From contig LXFE01000935.1 of NCBI GenBank assembly GCA_001929475.1, forward strand, positions 561-37,896: a stretch of 37,336 bases of DNA, read 5' to 3'. The notes under the pieces were generated by a model. That model made no database searches and had not been told where the DNA came from. It saw only the letters and a program-made list of their open reading frames with translations. Positions 34,005 through 37,336 of the stretch are shown piece by piece (positions within the stretch are counted from its first letter, which is position 1; each line of letters starts with the position of its first letter). Position numbers and translations under genes: made by a program. Source of the stretch: Neolecta irregularis DAH-3. Its lineage: Eukaryota; Ascomycota; Neolectomycetes; Neolectales; Neolectaceae.

Positions 34005-34122
34005 CAAAGTTTTTGCGCCAGATACGACAACCCTCCGATTGTCACTCTGATGCGACATTTCAGTTTGATATTTTCTCGGCCGCGCTTTGAGAGAATATCT
34101 CACTGTCGGAGTTCACATCAAT
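34005..34122. promoter_or_regulatory. Shared divergent promoter region, MSF1 and uL16m
   Basis: 118 bp lie between the two ATGs (64 bp if MSF1 starts at 34058). Both products act in mitochondrial translation, so a shared promoter is a reasonable inference. No specific motif is recognised. Confidence 0.45.
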
Positions 34123-34724
34123 ATGGTTCTACGATTACAGATCATTCTTACTTTAGCTCCCAAAACAGTGGTTCACAGACGAGCTCAAAAGGGTCGGATA
34201 CCCGTACCAAGCGGCGGCAGCACCAAAGGAATGACCTTGGAACACGGAGATTTTGGGTTGAGGTTAATCGATGAAGGCCGCAGGATATCTGCGAAGCAAT
34301 TCCAAGTATATCAAATTGAAACGAGAACCGACTGTAGGTCGCCGAGGCTACGATTAAACGGGTTATCAAAGTCAATAGAGAAGCGAAATGTTATTTGCGG
34401 GTAGCCACGCATCTCGCTGTATGCACAAAGGGAAACGAGGTACGCGTATCATTTGCTATATGGTGACACAATAGAGTCGAATGGGTAAAGGGAAAGGGGG
34501 ATTTGACCACTGGGCAGCTCGGTTTGGCAGCTCGGTATGTATCTAACAATAGAGTGTCACACGGTAAAATCACCTTTGAAATTGGTATGTATTCGTGCGT
34601 TTGCATTTAACGTGTAGGCGGTGGAGATATTCGTGAGGAAATTGCAAGAGACGCTTTACGTCAAGCAGGGGCAAAATTGCCTGGAAGACATCAATTTGTC
34701 AAGCGACAAGTACCTAAATTATAA
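34123..34724 (+). CDS. MRPL16: Mitochondrial large-subunit ribosomal protein uL16m
   Basis: Five exons (34123-34305, 34338-34439, 34475-34521, 34553-34584, 34618-34724) give 156 residues. uL16 sits near the peptidyl-transferase centre and tRNA path. Seen: 'APKTVVHRRAQKGRIPVPSG', 'GSTKGMTLEHGDFGLRL', 'GRRISAKQFQVAEATIKRVI', 'SRMGKGKGGFDHWAARVSHG', 'KITFEIGGGDIREEIARDAL', 'RQAGAKLPGRHQFVKRQ'. The Arg-Met-Gly-Lys-Gly-Lys-Gly motif and the closing Ala-Leu-Arg-x-Ala-Gly-x-Lys-Leu-Pro are diagnostic. The N-terminus is short ('MVLRLQIILTL') but hydrophobic and basic, compatible with import. The introns are 32, 35, 31 and 33 nt. At intron 3 the exon-intron border carries a duplicated gcagctcggt; only the upstream gtttgg donor (34522) keeps the frame. 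Confidence 0.94.
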
Positions 34725-34737
34725 TAACTGTAATGCA

Positions 34738-35018
34738 CACTTTAAGTCAAACGGGTGTAACTAATATTCTGACACTTTACGAAAACGGGTGTAACTAATA
34801 TTCTGAAACTTTACGTCAAACGGGTGTAACTAATATTCTGACACTTTACGTCAACGGGTGTAACTAAATTCTGACACTTTACGTCAACGGGTGTAACTAA
34901 TATTCTAACGTTTTACGTCAAACAGGTGCAAATTTAGTACTGTTATTCAGTTAAATACATTTTACGTCAAGCAGGTGCAAATTGCCAATGTCAAGCGAAA
35001 GTAGCTAACTATAATATA
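34738..35018 (+). repeat. Tandem repeats derived from the uL16m last exon
   Basis: Five units of about 33-36 bp carry tttacgtcaaacgggtgtaa or close variants followed by ctaatattctgac. Two longer, more diverged units follow. The last one (34960-35018) reads tttacgtcaagcaggtgcaa, attgcc, gtcaagcga and agtagctaactataata. It aligns with the true exon at 34654-34726 with one deletion of about 16 bp. The repeats thus grade from clear exon copy to minisatellite. Confidence 0.85.
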
Positions 35019-35155
35019 CTATTCAGTTTATATAGAATGACAGACACAGACAGACACTTACTCACTTATTACAACAGACACTTTACTAATTACACACTAT
35101 CGCGTTCAAACTGGGATACTTGGGAAAGTATACTTGGGAGCGGTTCGGTGACGGT

Positions 35156-35270
35156 AGCACGAGGGAGGACGGAGGGTTTATAACGGAGCACGAGGGAGGA
35201 CGGAGGGTTTATAACGGAGCACGAGGGGGCGGAGGGTTTATAACGGAGCACGAGGGGGCGGAGGGTTAAC
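35156..35270. repeat. G-rich minisatellite, four units of about 28-31 bp
   Basis: The units begin agcacgaggg, contain cggagggtttataacgg and are repeated about four times from 35156 to 35270. The third and fourth have lost three bases (gggaggac to gggggc). They lie about 230 bp upstream of the eIF3a ATG. Confidence 0.9.
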
Positions 35271-35289
35271 GAGAACTGAGTTGTCACGT

Positions 35290-35350
35290 TAGGCGTGATA
35301 TTCGTGAGGAAATAGGACGCTTGTCAAGCATGCAAATTGCCGAGACAAAA
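35290..35350 (+). repeat. Second decayed copy of the uL16m last exon
   Basis: The segment reads taggcgtgatattcgtgagg, aaataggacgc, ttgtcaagca and tgcaaattgcc. It aligns with the uL16m acceptor and last exon at 34615-34682 (taggcggtggagatattcg and following) with deletions. It retains the intron-end tag, so the copied unit began at or before the splice acceptor. Confidence 0.8.
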
Positions 35351-35499
35351 TATACAGTAATTCGGCTTAGACACTCGACAACATTACATGCATCGCAACG
35401 GGATACATAGAGGATCAGGTGCGTGGGACGAGGTTAAAAGCACGTTTGCAAAAAGTCCGCACACAACCTTTAACCGCCAAAAGCCGCAAAGCCGCCGAT

Positions 35500-37336
35500 A
35501 TGGTCCCACCCAGGCCGGAGAATGTAATAAAGGTAGGTCTATTGCAGGTGGAGCTAATATGTAGCGCGCCGAAGGTTTATTTGATTCATGCTGTACTGAT
35601 ATTAGAATTGAGCGCGGTGGGTCAACAGGGCGCTGCTCTGGAAGCGCTACACTCTGCGCTGAAAAAGCCGCGAGGAGCAGCGTTATCAGTTGTTGAGCCT
35701 ATCGCTTTACGATTTATTGAACTGTGTACTGATTTGCGCAAGGGCAAGGTTGCGAAAGAGGGGTTGTATGACTATCGCAAGGTAGCTCAAAACACGAATA
35801 TCCAGTCTCTGGAGGCAAGATTGATTCTAGGCAAGCTAATTTCAGCTTGTAGTCAAGACGTTTTTAGGCCAGGCGGAGAAGAAGGTGATGCAGGCTCAAG
35901 CCAAGGCGGACAAACTTTCTGTGGACAAGATTGAAGATTTAGAAGCGACGGAGACGCCGGAGAGCATCATGCTAAGTCTTGTATCGAACGAGCAGTCGAA
36001 AGACCGCACGGACCGGGAGCTGGTTACACCGTGGCTCAAGTTTCTGTGGGAGGCGTATCGCACGGTGCTGGAGACGCTCAAGAACAATTCACGGCTGGAG
36101 CAGATATACCAGGAGACGGCGCACCAGGCGTTCAACTTTTGCCTGCGGTATTCGCGCAAGGCCGAGTTTCGGCGCCTGTGCGATCTTTTGCGCAACCATC
36201 TTGGGAATGTGTCGAAATACACGGGCCAGGCGCACTCGATCAATCTGAGCGATGCGGACACGCTGCAGCGGCACCTGGACACGCGCTTCACGCAGCTGAA
36301 CGCAGCGGCGGATCTTGAGCTGTGGCAGGAAGCGTACCGGTCTGTGGAGGACGTGCACGCGCTGCTTACGATGTCGAAGCGGCCGCCCAAGCCGAGCATG
36401 ATGGCGAACTACTACGAGAAGCTGGTGAGCATCTTTTTGGTGAGCGAGAACTACCTGTTCCATGCGGCGGCGTGGAGCCGGTACCTCAGCCTGATGCGAA
36501 ACAAGATCAGCGAGCAGCACGAGTTCCAAAAGATGGCGTCTGTGGTGCTGCTGTCTGCGCTGGCGATCCCGGCAGCGAGCACGGCGCGGAGCAGGGGGCT
36601 TGCGGCCGAGAACGACGACGCCAAGCACAAGAGCAACCGGCTGTCGGTGCTGCTGGCGATGGGCAAGACGCCGGTGCGGGCGGGGCTGCTGCAGGACGCG
36701 CTGAGCAAGGGGCTGCTGAAGGCGGCGAGTGCGGAGCTGCAGCAGCTGTATGCCCTGGTCGAGACCGAGTTCCACCCGCTGAGCATCTGCGCGAAAGCGG
36801 CGCCGCTGGTGGAGAAGCTTGCGCTGGACGCGGATCTGCAGCCGTACATCCGGCCGCTGCACCAGGTGATCCTCACGCGGCTGCTGCAGCAGCTCGCGCA
36901 GGTGTACGCCAACGTGCAGCTGGGCTATGTTGCGCAGCTGGCGGCGCCGTTTGGCCTGACGGGGATGCAGATTGAGCAGTTTATGATGGCGGCGTGCAAG
37001 AAGGGCGAGCTGGCGGTGCGCATCGACCACGCGCGGGGGGCTGTCGAGTTTGGGGTTGATGTCTATGGGGGGCGAGCGGGGAGCCGGATATCGCGGGCGG
37101 GCAAAGCGCTCCGAGTGTTTGTGGAGTCTCTCCCGCGCTCGCACCCGCCGCCCGACCTCGAACACGACCACTCCCTCGACCACTCCCTCGAACACTCCCT
37201 CGAACACTCCCTCGAACACTCGCTCTCCCTCGAACACGAACAAGCACTCGCGCGCAAAGAAACAATCCGCCGCCGCCGCGAGGCCGTCGAGAGCCTGCGC
37301 AGCCGCGAGGAGCGCGATCTCGCGCAGAAGCGGCTG
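35500..37336 (+). CDS. TIF32: Translation initiation factor eIF3 subunit a, 5' part (3' end outside window)
   Basis: eIF3a is the scaffold of eIF3 on the 40S subunit. Exons 35500-35532, 35565-35574, 35606-35814 and 35846 onward give the first 581 of an expected 950-1,050 residues. The start 'MVPPRPENVIK' joins through a 10-nt micro-exon to 'RAEELSAVGQQGAALEALH', the conserved beginning. Then come 'ELCTDLRKGKVAKEGLYDYR', 'QNTNIQSLELVVKTFLGQAE', 'ATETPESIMLSLVSNEQSKD', 'RTDRELVTPWLKFLWEAYRT', 'AFNFCLRYSRKAEFRRLCDL', 'LSDADTLQRHLDTRFTQLNA', 'MSKRPPKPSMMANYYEKLVS' and 'LVSENYLFHAAAWSRYLSLM'. A PCI-type region follows to about residue 490 ('AAPFGLTGMQIEQFMMAACK'). Near 37156-37238 a His-Ser-Leu-Glu repeat replaces less regular sequence. 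From about 35900 the exon is strongly G+C-rich, unlike the other genes here. A 384-codon antisense open frame is a by-product of this composition. Confidence 0.95.
35565..35574 (+). other. 10-nt micro-exon of eIF3a
   Basis: cgcgccgaag lies between gctaatatgtag (end of intron 1, 35533-35564, 32 nt) and a gtttat donor (intron 2, 35575-35605, 31 nt, ending ctgatattag). It supplies Arg-Ala-Glu and the first base of the next Glu, restoring the 'ENVIK-RAEEL' junction conserved in fungal eIF3a. Skipping it would break the frame. Confidence 0.85.
35815..35845 (+). other. eIF3a intron 3, 31-nt GC-AG intron
   Basis: The donor context GAG|gcaaga matches the usual GC-donor consensus, and gctaatttcag gives a branch site and acceptor. 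Removal joins 'NIQSLE' to 'LVVKTFLGQAEKK' in phase 0, as the family requires. Reading through leads out of frame. Confidence 0.85.
37156..37238 (+). repeat. 12-bp coding repeat in eIF3a
   Basis: About six units close to ctccctcgaaca encode a His-Ser-Leu-Glu or His-Ser-Leu-Asp periodicity. The repeat is in frame and sits between the PCI part and the start of the charged helical region ('EQALARKETIRRRRE'). Confidence 0.9.

Larger units (their letters stand above)
34725..35499. other. Region between uL16m and eIF3a, largely repeats
   Basis: 775 bp made mostly of repeats: units related to the uL16m last exon (34738-35018 and 35290-35350) and a G-rich minisatellite (35156-35270). Between them is a short run of cagacac units (35040-35090). 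The eIF3a promoter and 5' UTR must lie in or just after this repeat block. No gene is seen. Confidence 0.7.

Noticed and set aside
34738-35018. CRISPR array
   Set aside because: The units are contiguous without unique spacers and derive from a ribosomal protein exon in a eukaryotic genome.
36089-37243. 384-codon open frame on the minus strand opposite eIF3a
   Set aside because: It is Arg/Gln/His-rich low-complexity sequence produced by G+C-rich third positions of the conserved eIF3a exon, with no family resemblance.

Overview
The window is nuclear DNA of a fungus, most likely an ascomycete. The genes are single-copy fungal housekeeping genes (COPII coat, SSU processome, clamp loader, GPI transamidase, Rab GEF, eIF3). 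They are cut by many very short GT-AG introns, mostly 31 to 45 nt, with a CTAAT/CTAAC-like branch site 3 to 12 nt before the acceptor. An early-diverging ascomycete such as a Taphrinomycotina member would fit, but that placement is inference.

Layout. 1-9.4 kb: a TMEM135-like membrane protein (+, cut by the left edge), SEC31 (-), an ARMH3/DUF1741 protein (+) and a small secreted orphan (-). 9.4-16 kb: mitochondrial ISA1 (-), a short hypothetical gene (+), UTP5/WDR43 (-) and mitoribosomal bL28m (+). 16-25 kb: RGP1 (-), GPI8 (+), a MABP1/WDR62-type WD40 protein (-) and a coiled-coil protein (-). 25-32.4 kb: RFC1 (+), an acyl-CoA dehydrogenase (-) and mitochondrial GrpE/MGE1 (+). 32.6-37.3 kb: mitochondrial PheRS (-), mitoribosomal uL16m (+) and the 5' part of eIF3a (+, cut by the right edge). 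Genes mostly alternate in strand, giving tail-to-tail pairs and several short shared promoters.

Function. Five genes serve mitochondria: ISA1 (Fe-S assembly), bL28m and uL16m (large mitoribosomal subunit), MSF1 (mitochondrial tRNA-Phe charging) and MGE1 (Hsp70 exchange factor). MGE1, MSF1 and uL16m are consecutive. SEC31, GPI8 and RGP1 belong to the secretory pathway. UTP5 and eIF3a belong to ribosome biogenesis and translation initiation. They are not an operon; the proximity gives no proof of co-regulation.

Most unusual points. (1) The last exons of two neighbouring, divergently transcribed genes (MSF1 and uL16m) each have decayed copies just downstream of their own stop codons; in uL16m the copies grade into a minisatellite. 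(2) eIF3a needs a 10-nt micro-exon between introns of 32 and 31 nt. (3) Two introns (ISA1, eIF3a) need GC-AG borders, and SEC31 intron 1 appears to lack an AG acceptor. (4) There is a pair of palindromic repeats 110 bp apart upstream of the acyl-CoA dehydrogenase. (5) eIF3a becomes sharply G+C-rich in its main exon. I saw no tRNA, rRNA, CRISPR array or intact transposon. All exon joins were made by eye from reading frame, splice borders and protein-family conservation.
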